A stretch of 64,000 nt of DNA from Cylicocyclus nassatus (lineage: Eukaryota; Nematoda; Chromadorea; Rhabditida; Strongylidae). Position numbers and translations under genes: made by a program. The notes below the pieces were generated by a model. It saw only the letters and a list, made by a program, of their open reading frames with translations. It did not search any database and was not told the origin of the DNA. The stretch is taken from contig CATQJL010000223.1 of NCBI GenBank assembly GCA_958299035.1, positions 9,103,753 through 9,167,752 of the forward strand, read 5' to 3'. The first letter of the stretch is position 1, and each line of letters opens with the position of its first letter. Positions 47,733 to 58,236 of the stretch are shown piece after piece.

Positions 47733-48220
47733 ATGGAAGTTATAAGCTTTTTCGTTAACGGAACCCTTCCATTATATGTGCGAAAAAGCCCATAACCTCC
47801 ATCTAATGTATCTTCCATTATATATACACTTTCATTTATAAACTTCCATTATACATACGAAAAAGCCTTGATAATATAATATGATCGGAAAAAATGACGA
47901 CCTGTGAATAAGCCAACATGGTCGGAAAACAGTCAAAATCGTTTGGATGCATCGAATTAGACGTACAATGCTTACTAGGTGGTGGAGCTTGCATACTTTT
48001 GTGTAGAGATTACCATAATTTTGCGACTCAAAATGCACGAAATTTGGGCTTTAGAAAAGCTCATAACTTTTTTCAGAACAATGCATCGCAAAAAAGAAGG
48101 TTTACCTGAGATCAGCTTTTAAGTTCTATCCAATAATACAGATCATCTTCCGAATCGCCACTTCGTCTAAGTGAACTTTCCTTGTCACAGAATTATCTTG
48201 TTTAGAAAAGTCGTTTTAGT
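47733..48220 (+). repeat. Diverged copy of the foldback half
   Basis: Direct, diverged repeat of 34570-35060 and of the next unit at 48229, so two copies lie in tandem here. Includes TTCCATTATATGTGCGAAAA and AATGACGACCTGTG. Confidence 0.65.
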
Positions 48221-48226
48221 TTCAAG

Positions 48227-48885
48227 CTTTTTTGTTAACGGAACCCTTCCATTATATGTACGAAAAAGTCCATAAAGTCCATCTAATGTATCTTCCATTA
48301 TATATACACTTTCTCTAAATGTAAACTTCCGTTATATATACGAAAAAGCCTTAGTAATATAATATGATCGGAAGGAAATGACGACCTGTGGATAAACAAC
48401 ATGGTCGGAAAACACCTACAATGCTTACTAGGTGGCTTGCTTGAGCTTGCACGCTCTTGTAGCGATTATCATGATTTTGCGACTTAAAATGCGCAAAAAT
48501 TGGGCTTTAGAAAAGCTCATAACTTTTTTCAGTACAATGGATCGCAGAAAAAAAGATATACCTGAGATCAGCGTTTTAAGCCCTATCCATTAATATAGAT
48601 TATCTTCCGAAACCCCACATCGACTAAGTGAACTTTCCTTGTCAAAGAATTATCTTGCGTAAAAAAGCCGTTTTAGGAGATCAACGGCCAGTGAGCACTC
48701 TGCCTAGAGATCCTTTCTTCCTGTTCACCCAGGGTTCCTAAGGTTTCACCCGTCCTGGGTTAAGTTGGTCAGCCAAGCCCTTGTATCTTTTGCCGTCCCA
48801 AACTCTGTCTGCCAGCAAGGAAACTATGGTCTTTTTCGACATGCTATGACTTTTTTGTATGATTTTCTTTGGATGACCTTTGCAT
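48227..48885 (+). repeat. Direct repeat DR2 (partner 34589-35250)
   Basis: Nearly identical to 34589-35250 over about 660 bp, ending together at TTTGGATGACCTT. Marks the right side of the segment inserted in copy C. Confidence 0.75.
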
Positions 48886-49360
48886 CAGATGTCTTTGTTT
48901 GATTTCTTTGCGCACAATGACAATAGATAAATTCCAGGACGCGGAATACTCTCAAAAGAGAAAACTCAAATTAACATTGCGGTTCGATGACCACCATCGA
49001 CATTTGGGCCACATATTGGTCAAGCTTTAGTAAGGTCAGCGCAAGATTGGGAAAATGAAGTTACTGGTGCAGCATCACCTATGAGTGTGGAGAAGTATTT
49101 TCAAAAACTTCGACTCGCCCCATCTCCCGGGTATAGGTAAACGAAAAGATGTATAGTTTTGATACGATAAAAGATTTGTGGCAAATTTGCCGTCTGGAAA
49201 GAAACGTAAGAATTTAAGTTAGTCGAATTTTCGATGAAATGCCTCGTGAGGCAGTTTCATACAACAACTACTAGTTTCCCATTATTGATCCCTATAAGAA
49301 GGAAACTTTCTGTGAAGGAACGCTTATTATAACAACGCAACAGCACGATATTGAATAAAT

Positions 49361-50069
49361 GGTAATTTTCTGTTATCCGGACCCACCTTTCCAATGGGCT
49401 TTCATATTAAATGCTCTTTAGCTTGAAAACTTTTCATAGATTCTACGAGGACTGCCTTCTTGCCACGTGTCACGAAAAAATTGACATGTTTTGCTTCATT
49501 TTGACACGTTTTTTGGGAATCATTTCCGGTGAGATAAATGAATATTTGTGATCATTTTGAAGCTGTTTAACTGTTTTTAAGCGAAAAACATTCATTAACT
49601 TATTTCAGAACATCTTGCTTGCTTTTAGCAGTGATTCGAAAATGCAATTCTCGAAACCCTTTTTGCCATGCTAATTTAGGCGAAAAGACTATAAAATGAT
49701 AGCTTGAAGTACCCTGCTGCTACTTATTTCGATTTTTAAATGACCGAATTCTAGCGCACTTCTCTATCCTAAGCAAGTCTAATCTGTTGATCGATGATAG
49801 TATGTCGTTTTTATTATGACAAGTTCACTTTGAAAATGTTTGATTGAAACGAGGTCAAAAATGACTATAAAACATATTGAACTTACATCGCTAGGTACGG
49901 TAACACAAACTCTTGGCAAAACCTGTTAAATATGTGAATGACATGTCAAATTTTTTTTTGGCACGTAGCAGAAGGTTGACACTCCTTCCTGTGAAGCTGG
50001 GACGAATGATACAAGGATGTAAGCAAGATCTTTCTTTGAAAAAAAGGGTCCCGATAACGGAAAAGTACA
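49361..50069. mobile_element. Inverted-repeat element, 709 bp
   Basis: Near the left end TTTTCTGTTATCCGGACCC; near the right end, on the other strand, TTTTCCGTTATCGGGACCC. TAAAT lies on both sides (49356-49360, 50070-50074). Copy A is uninterrupted here (about 8218). Interior AT-rich, no transposase. Superfamily unknown. Confidence 0.6.
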
Positions 50070-51016
50070 TAAATTAAAGAATACGGTGGAAAGGGCCACA
50101 AATCACGGAGCTTCTCGAAAGAGCAAAATCAAGGAATTTGAAGAATGAAATGGAGCCCAGAATCTTTGGGAGTACTGCCCGAGAGTGAAGGTTAATCGCA
50201 TTTTGAGGCCTGAGGCATACTTCCGGCGATCTGGTCAGATCGCTACAGCCAAACCACTCAGCAATCTGCCGGGTGCCTGCAGTTCAATGCGTATATTCTG
50301 TAAGTTGTTGTAAACGCATCAACTCTGACCTGAGCAACGCGCGCTTACGACTGATTATGGAGAGTCGTTGCAGTGCCAGATCGCGCACTGGAATAGCTGA
50401 GGTATGCCATAAGTGTAAGTCCTTTCGTCCAAAGAGTGACACAATATCTGTGCTCAATGTGGTATTTTCTTTACGTGGCAACATCAACATTTCCATGTTA
50501 TCACCTTTGAGGACGTTCTTTTCATTACTTTTATGAAGATGAAAGTCAAAAACTTTTTGGTGAGGTAAATGGGATTATACGGTTGAGTCAGCAAAGTCCA
50601 ATTTACTGCAATAATCCTTGAAGATTTGCAAATCATAGAGATTTTGTGCAAAGTATGCACCAACGCGTCATAATCTTGATCAGTAATGAAAAAAACTATT
50701 AAAAACTATTTTTCTTTAAACGGTTATTTTCGCCTTGGTTGGTAAAATGCGATTATATCAGAGAATTGAGTTCATTAAACACTCACTCCTAAGTCACACT
50801 AGAATGAAAAAAACGTCATATCCAAGAAAATAGATGATTTATAATAGACGTTCAAAGATATATATTCAACGAAGTAAGCAGATGTGAAAGTGACATCTAC
50901 GCAAAGGCAGCGTCCCGCCTCATTTGCATTTCCACCTTTGTGCATGTTTCAAGCCTTTTCGGCACGTAGAACAAGAATTTAAGAGCGTTTACCCCCCCCC
51001 CCCCCCAGGCAGCTTA

Positions 51017-51449
51017 GGGTTGTTTCAGACTGCCGCACTGACTGCAGCAGACTGCAGCTGACCGCACTGACCGCACCGGTCGCAGCATCTTTTCTTAAAA
51101 GAAAACAACCGCGATTACCAAAGCAGCATGATTTACGCATAAGAAGATCATAAGTTCCATCAGAACTCTTTTCAATCAAATTTTGGCTGTAGTTTTCTTT
51201 GGTATGTTCGTATTTGTTCTAATTCCTCCTATCATTGCATAGACTTGTTTTGTAACATTCTAAACCGTGTTGTCTTTTGCTTTTACGTATATATTGTTGT
51301 TGTTTGTTTAAACCACAACTATTTATCCTCTCCGCCTGCATGCTACAGCCGCTGCGGCCGTTGCGGTCAGTGCGGTCAGCTGCAGTCTGCTGCAGTCAGT
51401 GCAGTCAGCTGCAGTCTGCTGCAGTCAGTGCGGCAGTATGAAACAACCC
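51017..51449. mobile_element. Harbinger-like element with CTGCAG-rich ends
   Basis: Starts GGGTTGTTTCAGACTGCCGC and ends with the near-exact inverse, flanked by TTA (51014-51016, 51450-51452). The inverted ends contain iterated CTGCAGTC and GTGCGGTCA motifs. A C-run (about 50991-51006) lies just outside. Three-base TTA duplication fits PIF/Harbinger. Non-coding. Confidence 0.7.
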
Positions 51450-52201
51450 TTAGGCGGGAGTTTAAATGGAAAGTTGAGAGGTCCTGACACAAGAACCCTG
51501 CTCAAAAATTCTATGGGAGCGATAGATTGTGTATGTCCCTAGATCACACATCCTGTTTCTGATTCAAGTCGGATTTTACGGGTTTCAAATTCTGAACCGT
51601 TCGATCTGGTGTCCTGAGCTGGCTATGATTGTGCATGGTGCTTCACTCAAATTATGATAAAAACTGCGGCAAAAAAAATGCTCAGCGCAGAGATTTCTCT
51701 TCTTAACTATGCACACAAGATTATCGTTGTATAGTTGTCGAATCAGCTACGTTACAAAACTTGCTTTTAAAAATCGAGTCTTGTGATGTAAAAGCGTGAT
51801 TACCGTGTGGTGGGGTTGAAGCTTATCCGCCAAATGCAGAATTGAGACTGACCCCTTTCCCCTTAGATATCGTGAAATCTCAGTGGATCCCACTACTGTA
51901 TATAAGTATGTATGTATACGTGAATTGACTAAGAGTTTGAAATCTCCTCAACTAAGGTGTTTGTGAGAACGAATCGGCTTTTGTATGAAAGGGAAATAAT
52001 GCAGTGATTACTTTTCTCCGAGAACGACGGCAGGTGGTAGGTGTTGTAGATGTTGCAAGCTTTACGATGTAACCAGCAAACTCCCACCGCGGGCGTTTTG
52101 AAGTTTATCATTTTTCTCCTTCCAAAATCGATTGTATCAGAAGTCGTCTTTAGAAATATGTTAGCTAGCAGCACAATACAGCAAAATTTCGGACACTTTC
52201 A

Positions 52202-52897
52202 TCTAAAAAGAGCGCAAATTACGTGATATTTAGTGGATTTACAATAGTGTCCAGCACTTTTCAGTTTACATTTTATATACAGTGCTGGCCAAAACTATAG
52301 ATCCACTCTAAAGCTGCCGTAGTTCATCTGCTTCTCAACAAATTGATCTGAGATTGGTACAGCTGTATGTTCAAGGTTTAGTCGGATGCGCTTTGGATGC
52401 GAAAACTCGATTTTCTTTCTACTGCTCACACTGCTAAGCATCTATAAGATAGATGGAACACTATCACTTTGAAACCAGTCAAAAAAGTGCACAATCTGCT
52501 ATAAAATCAATGCTCGGGAACGAAATGCGCATAAAAGTATTTTTTAGGTGAAAAAAAAACAGATAAGCGTTTCTTATAAAGGTATGACACAGCTGGACTA
52601 AAGCCACTGCTTTGACTTTCGACTATATATATGCCCAATTTTAGGACAGAAATTTTAGGTGGATCTATAGTTTTGGCCAACCTTCGAGCCTGCTTTTTTT
52701 GAAATTTTATGATTTCTTTCCTGAATAATCTAACGAAAGCTGGATTCGCTCCGGTCACTGATAGAAGCAGATGAACTACGGCAGCTTTAGAGTGGATCTA
52801 TAATTTTGGCCAGCACTGTATATAAAATGTAAACTGAAAAGTGCTGGACACTATTGTAAATCCACTAAATATCACGTAATTTGCGCTCTTTTTAGAG
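52202..52897. repeat. Extended palindrome around a Tc1-like element
   Basis: The 77 bp before the transposon (52202-52278) and the roughly 78 bp after it (52819-52897) are near-perfect reverse complements of each other, for example GTGTCCAGCACTTTTCAG. This part of the palindrome lies outside the transposon ends. Confidence 0.75.
52279..52818. mobile_element. Tc1-family non-autonomous element, 540 bp
   Basis: Both ends read CAGTGCTGGCCAAAA inward and are flanked by TA (52277-52278, 52819-52820). This matches the terminal sequence of Tc1 of Caenorhabditis in its first bases. Inverted arms continue past GATCCACTCTAAAGCTGCC. The interior has no transposase. Confidence 0.8.
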
Positions 52898-54913
52898 GTG
52901 TAAAGAACAAGAAGATCACAAAAAGAGAATCAAAAGAGAGCAGAAAAATCTTAGGATGTGCACGATAGAGCATAAGGATAATTGCAATTTACGTAAGTAT
53001 CCTTTCGTTTCAAGACTGACATGATGTCTGTGTTCACTATAGAGCACTTTTTATGTAGCTATTATGACCTATGTTTTAGCACCACAAGAAGGTTCTTCTG
53101 ATTACTTTTATAAAGATGAAACCAGATGAGAGAGATGATGTAACCTGAGGGTTACTTCTACAGAGATGAAATTCGAACGATTGTTGCTGGAGTTTGATCT
53201 GGAATTATGGGATGATTTAGCGGATGAAGAATTTCAATGGAGCGGATTCAATGCATAATCACTGGATAAGTTGACATTCGTAGCTTCGATAATCCAGAAA
53301 TACGGCGACAAAAGTGAAGGTTGTATGATATCTGCCTTCCCCCCCTTCCCTCCCCCCCCCCTCATAACAGTGAAGGTTGTTTGTAGGAAGTCAAGGAAGA
53401 AAAAAGATGCAGAGCAATCAGTAAAAGTAAAAGAAAACTCAAAAACGGATAAAAACGTTGCCATGAGTTTGAAAATTTTTCATTTGGCGGCATTCTGATA
53501 TGTAGGTTTTCGCTCCAGAACCAAACAATCCACAACACGGAAACAAGAAAAGAATCAGTTACGAAAACGTAAAGTTATGTTTTCTCCTAAGTTAAAATGC
53601 ACGTCAGAGACAATCTAGTTTTTTGATGGATCCTTTGAATTTCGCACTCTTCTAGCAGTCTCTGCTTCAAGCAACGTTGTCAGCTTTGTTGTGCTCATAA
53701 TCCTGGGAAAAATGCTCCTAGGCATGTAGGAGATGGCTGCTTGCTAACTCCAAGAAAGCTATGAACAAAGACGCAGTTTTTGCGGCTTTTTTGCCAGAAA
53801 TTGCACCACAGTCGAAAAATTAGCCTAGCGACGTTGTTTACGTCATGAACAGAAGCAAAATCTATCAATGCACGAGAAAACCGCTTAAAGAACTTAACTG
53901 AAAAACAAGAGATTTTCGAAAACAGGGTTTTTGTCAGATTTCCCCTTCATATTAAGAAATGGGGTTTGGCGACGTTGTCAGCATAAAAATAGAGTGCAAG
54001 AGCTTCAATATGATATACAGTTTGCTAGAATTAAGCTCAGAACAACGAAGAAAAAGTACCACAGCCAAATGCCTCGTGCCACCGTTAGGTGTAGCGAGGT
54101 AGTACGCAACGGGTAGACGCAGAGAGGAGAAAGACCAGAGCCGGCGGGGCATTTGGCCCTTTTCGCAGATTTTCGCGGGACCTTAGCAAAATCCTGCAAC
54201 ATCATAAATCCTTCTGATCGTCATGGCAAGACTAGAAGCGCTGACAACGTCGCAAGCGTTGAAAACCACTTCTTTAAAATAAACCAGCATTTTCGTATGC
54301 GATTCTCTGCGCAAGAGCTAAGCGAAAGTCTCTCGTTTCTATTGCACTCCAATAGCTCTCGTGAGTTTTTGAAACTTAATCGTAATGTAAAATGAGGTCA
54401 TTTGAGAAATGTTATCCTGAATTTGTGGAAATTAGCGCAAGTCGTTTTTAGCACAAAGAAGACTATAAAAACGCATATCGTTTAACTTTTTTTATGCCGT
54501 AACAGGTTTTTATCGGAACTCTCTATTGAGCCTTACGTTTCGGCGGAAAACCGTCCTCGAGGCCTGAAAGCGATTCAATCACTTCCATCAAACGCTTTAT
54601 GCGATCAAACGCCTCAGCCAACTCGTACGTTTGAATTGGTCTTAAGTGATCGGAGTCTAGCGTCCACGCTGAATTAACTTACCAAGAGTTCCACAGAAGA
54701 GCACAACAAAAGCTCTTCCGGTCGCCTGCAGGGTATGATGACAATGAACAGTCCAGCTGAGTTGGACATGTTTATGTAGCTGTAGGTTATCTAGAAACCG
54801 CAATATGACAAGAACGGCCTCAGATCATTTGCGATCGACAACTGTTCATTCTTGCTATTCATTTTCGGATTTCGAGCAAGGATGTATGCGGATTCCAACG
54901 CTTTCCGAGCTGC

Positions 54914-54925
54914 GATATTAACCTC
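54914..54925. repeat. RTE target-site duplication, left
   Basis: GATATTAACCTC here and GATGTTAACCTC at 58237-58248 flank the RTE. Both read as the VEVNI coding stretch of the Penelope-like protein on the minus strand. Confidence 0.8.
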
Positions 54926-57900
54926 CCCCCACAATGGTCGGCCGCCCCATCGTGGCGTGGGGTGACACTGGGTGTCGAACTGCGATGCACAGCCGAGTGT
55001 ATACTCTGGCAGGGCCTCCCAAGCTGTGAAGGAGTTCGACGTTTCCGGTTTCGGCCGGATGCCTAGCTAAGAGCCGGCCAGGCCAGATCCACCGCCGTCT
55101 GGTTTTCAGGTCGCTAGGCGGTTCTCCCCGCTCCAAGCCCGGGGTCAGCGATCGCCCCGTGGAAATCAAGAGTTGGCCTAGTAAGTCTGCTCTTGTAGGG
55201 GAAAAATTTCATTACTCTACCAGTTAGAAGAATAAAAAGAAACCCTGCACATCGGATCCCGCCTACGGCGCCGGGTGGTAGCAAGACTGATGTCAGGGTT
55301 CTCAGGGCGCCTTTTGGATTGGACAAAAACGACACGCCACGGAGACTGCCTCATGCTCTGCACCTACAACGCCAGGACAGTCTCCACAAACGCCGACCTC
55401 CACGCTCTTCTCGACGCTGCAGAGCACATCAAGTACCACATCATCGCTCTGCAAGAAACGAAGTCCAGGAAGAAGGACGTGCGACAGATGAATGATGGGA
55501 CGCTCATCATTCGTGGTGAGAAGGTTCCATCACGAAACGTTGGAGGCGTTGGTTTTGTCGTCCACCCATCTATCGTCCACCTTGTCGATTCGCATGAGAC
55601 TAGCCATCCTACGACTACGCTGCACGTCATAAGACTAGCATCATTTCTTTCATCAATTTCTACTCTCCAACGTCAGCTGCTGACGACTCAAAACTAGATG
55701 CTTTCGACGAAGACGTGAAGGAGGTCGTACGCAACGAAAAGTCCTTCTACAAGTATGTTGTGGGCGACTTCAATGCGAAAATCGGGATGCCACTAGAAAA
55801 GGAATATAGGATCGGGAAGTTTGGATATGGGCTCCGGAACGAAAACGGCAACCGTCTTGTTGGGCTTCTTTCCGCCGCACGACTTTTCCATGGAAATTCC
55901 ATCTTCATGAAGAAAGAACATCGCCGGTGGACACGGGAATCGCCCAACGGAACGACTCACGCGGAGATCGACTACATTCTCGCCAACCGAAGGTGGAGCT
56001 TGCTCGATGTCTCAGTAGTTCCATCCTTCTGCAGTGGCTCCGATCACCGCCTCCTTCGAGCGAAGATACGACTCAGCCGAAGGCTGGAAAAGAAAGTCTG
56101 TCACAGTGCCGCAAGAAGGAAGGAAGTCGTTTACGACGGTAACAGGCTGGAGGAGCTCATATCAAGATGTGACTGGCCCATCGAGAAGGACCCAACGTAC
56201 GATTACGACCGGCTTCTGAAAGGATTGCGAGCCTGCGGAGAATGTGCCTCAGTCACTTCTGAGAAGAACTTGGAACGTATTTCGAAGACCACCAAGGAGT
56301 TGCTCGAAAGAAGAAGATTTCTGAGGCAGGATCCGAATGCAACCCATCTCGAGCGACTGATAGCCAACGCCAGTTGCAGAACTGCTTTGCAGGAGGATCT
56401 CAGGAAGTACAGGCAAGCCAAGATACTGGAAGCAGCCGAAGAAAGACGAAGTCTTAAGAAATGCCGAAGGGACCTCTGTGAATATCACGTACCGCTGGCT
56501 GCACTATTGAACGAAGACGGGACTCCGACTTCTTCCCGATACAAGATGGAATCTATCGCGAAGAACTTCTATACCAACCTCTTCCGCTCATCAACACCCG
56601 TGCCGATGCCCGTTGTTCCCATTGGAGAAGTACCACCACGAATTCTACCTGCTGAACTGCGCACGGCGATTCAGACCATGAAGACGCGTCTACGCCTCCA
56701 GGACCGGACCACATTTCCGTCGAATTTCTGCGAGCCGGAGGACAACGCCTATACGAGGTTCTAGCGTCGCATTTGAAATCTTACCTTCAGAAGGAGAAGA
56801 TTCCCGACCAGTGCAGAACATCAAGAACCGTCCTTCTTTTGAAGAAGGGCGAACGGGAGGATCTTCGGAATTACCGTCCAATATGCCTGCTGAGTGTGCT
56901 GTACAAGCTCTTCACGAAGATCATCCTCGCACGCATATCTAGGACACTGGATGAAGCCCAACTCCAAGAACAAGCTGGATTTCGCAAAGGATTCAGCTGC
57001 ATGGACCACATCCAGACGGTTTCGAGGGTCATAGAAGTCTGCCGGGAGTACCGACTGCCTCTCGCCCTAACCTTCGTCGACTACGAGAAAGCCTTTGACA
57101 GCGTCGAAACCAACGCCATCCTGTCTGCGCTAGTCGATCAAGGAGTGGAACCAGCTTACGTGAGGACACTAGCCGACTGCTACAAGGACTGTACAACAAC
57201 GATGCAGCTATTCCATCGCCCCCTAACCATTCCAATTGGGAAGGGGGTTCGACAAGGCGACACTATTTCGCCGAAGCTGTTCACCGCGGCCTTGCAGTGG
57301 GTGATGAAGTCACTAGACTGGAAAGAGAGAGGCATACGAGTTGATGTGAGATTCCTATCCAACCTTCGTTTTGCGGATGACATCGTCCTTTTCTCGAGCA
57401 GTATCACTGAAGCAGAGGCGATGCTGAAGGAACTAAACGAAGTAGGGAAGAAGATCGGACTGCGAATAAATCGGAAGAAGACTCACTTCATGAAGGACGC
57501 CCTTTGCGAAGATGCAGAAATGGAATTGGAAGGCACTCCTATTATGGAGACGTCTTCTTACGTGTATCTCGGACGTTCGATGAACATGGAGAACGACTTG
57601 AGGGAAGAACTTAACAGGACAAGAAGAGCAGCCTGGGCCGCCTTCGGGCCTCTGAAGGAAGCCACCGACCAACTGACGGACCCGGAGCTTCGTGCCCACC
57701 TGTTCGACTCAACCGTTCTCCCAGCGCTCTGCTACGCAGCTGAGACTTGGGCCGACACCGTAGCCACGTCGAAAGCTTTAAGGACCACCCACAGAGCGCT
57801 CGAGCGCAGTCTTCTGAAGATGACCCGACACAAGCAACATCTAGTCGGACTTCGCAGCACGGATATGAGAAGAATGTCCCGTCTTCGTGACCCAGCGGAA

Positions 57901-58236
57901 TACGTTGCGAAAGCGAAACACCGATGGGCCGTTCACATAATGAGAAGAACGGACGATAGATACACTAAGAACATCTGAGTGGATTCCTCGCGAAACCAAA
58001 CGTCCTCGAGGAAGACCACCGACGAGATGGGCAGACGTGTTCGTGGAACGGATGGACCAGCTGAGAAATCAGCTGGATACGATTCTCGCCCCTGGAACTC
58101 GTGGACGCAGCCACCGACGACGACCAGGAAGATCGTGGATGTCCGAAGCGAGGGACAGGGATCAATGGCACCTTCTGTACTGGGGCCCGCACGTCACGTG
58201 ACGACGGGCCATCTAAGTATCTAAGTAAGTAAGTAA
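54926..58236 (+). mobile_element. RTE-type non-LTR retrotransposon, nearly full length
   Basis: Starts CCCCCACAATGGTCGG, the same 5' end as the fragment at 28800, and ends in a short (AAGT)n tail at about 58215-58236. A 12-bp target duplication flanks it. RTE elements characteristically encode one endonuclease-reverse transcriptase protein and end in short tandem repeats rather than poly(A). About 3.3 kb, with three frameshifts. Confidence 0.88.
55290..58201 (+). pseudogene. RTE endonuclease / reverse transcriptase, frameshifted
   Basis: Start taken at ATG 55290 ([13 protein letters not shown] follows). The apurinic-type endonuclease shows [26 protein letters not shown], a break near 55645, then [19 protein letters not shown] and SGSDHRLLRAKI. 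A linker leads to a second frame shift near 56687. The RT domain has LRNYRPICLLSVLYKLFTK, QAGFRKGFS, TFVDYEKAFDSV, GVRQGDTISPKLFTA and FADDIVLFS (catalytic FADD kept). A third shift at about 57976 separates the C-terminal tail (WIPRETKRPRGRPPTRWAD to a TGA at 58199-58201). All catalytic motifs are present; only frameshifts prevent translation, so the insertion is fairly young. Confidence 0.88.

Larger units (their letters stand above)
48936..53271 (+). repeat. Copy C, middle piece (matches 7.8-11.5 kb)
   Basis: Direct repeat of copy A from about 7808, with private insertions listed separately and without the Harbinger-like element of A. No gene recognised in either copy, although both contain CTGAGGCATAC and GCTGAGGTATGCCATAA in opposite orientation about 200 bp apart (8345/8548 and 50211/50396), which suggests an older shared insertion. 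Confidence 0.6.
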
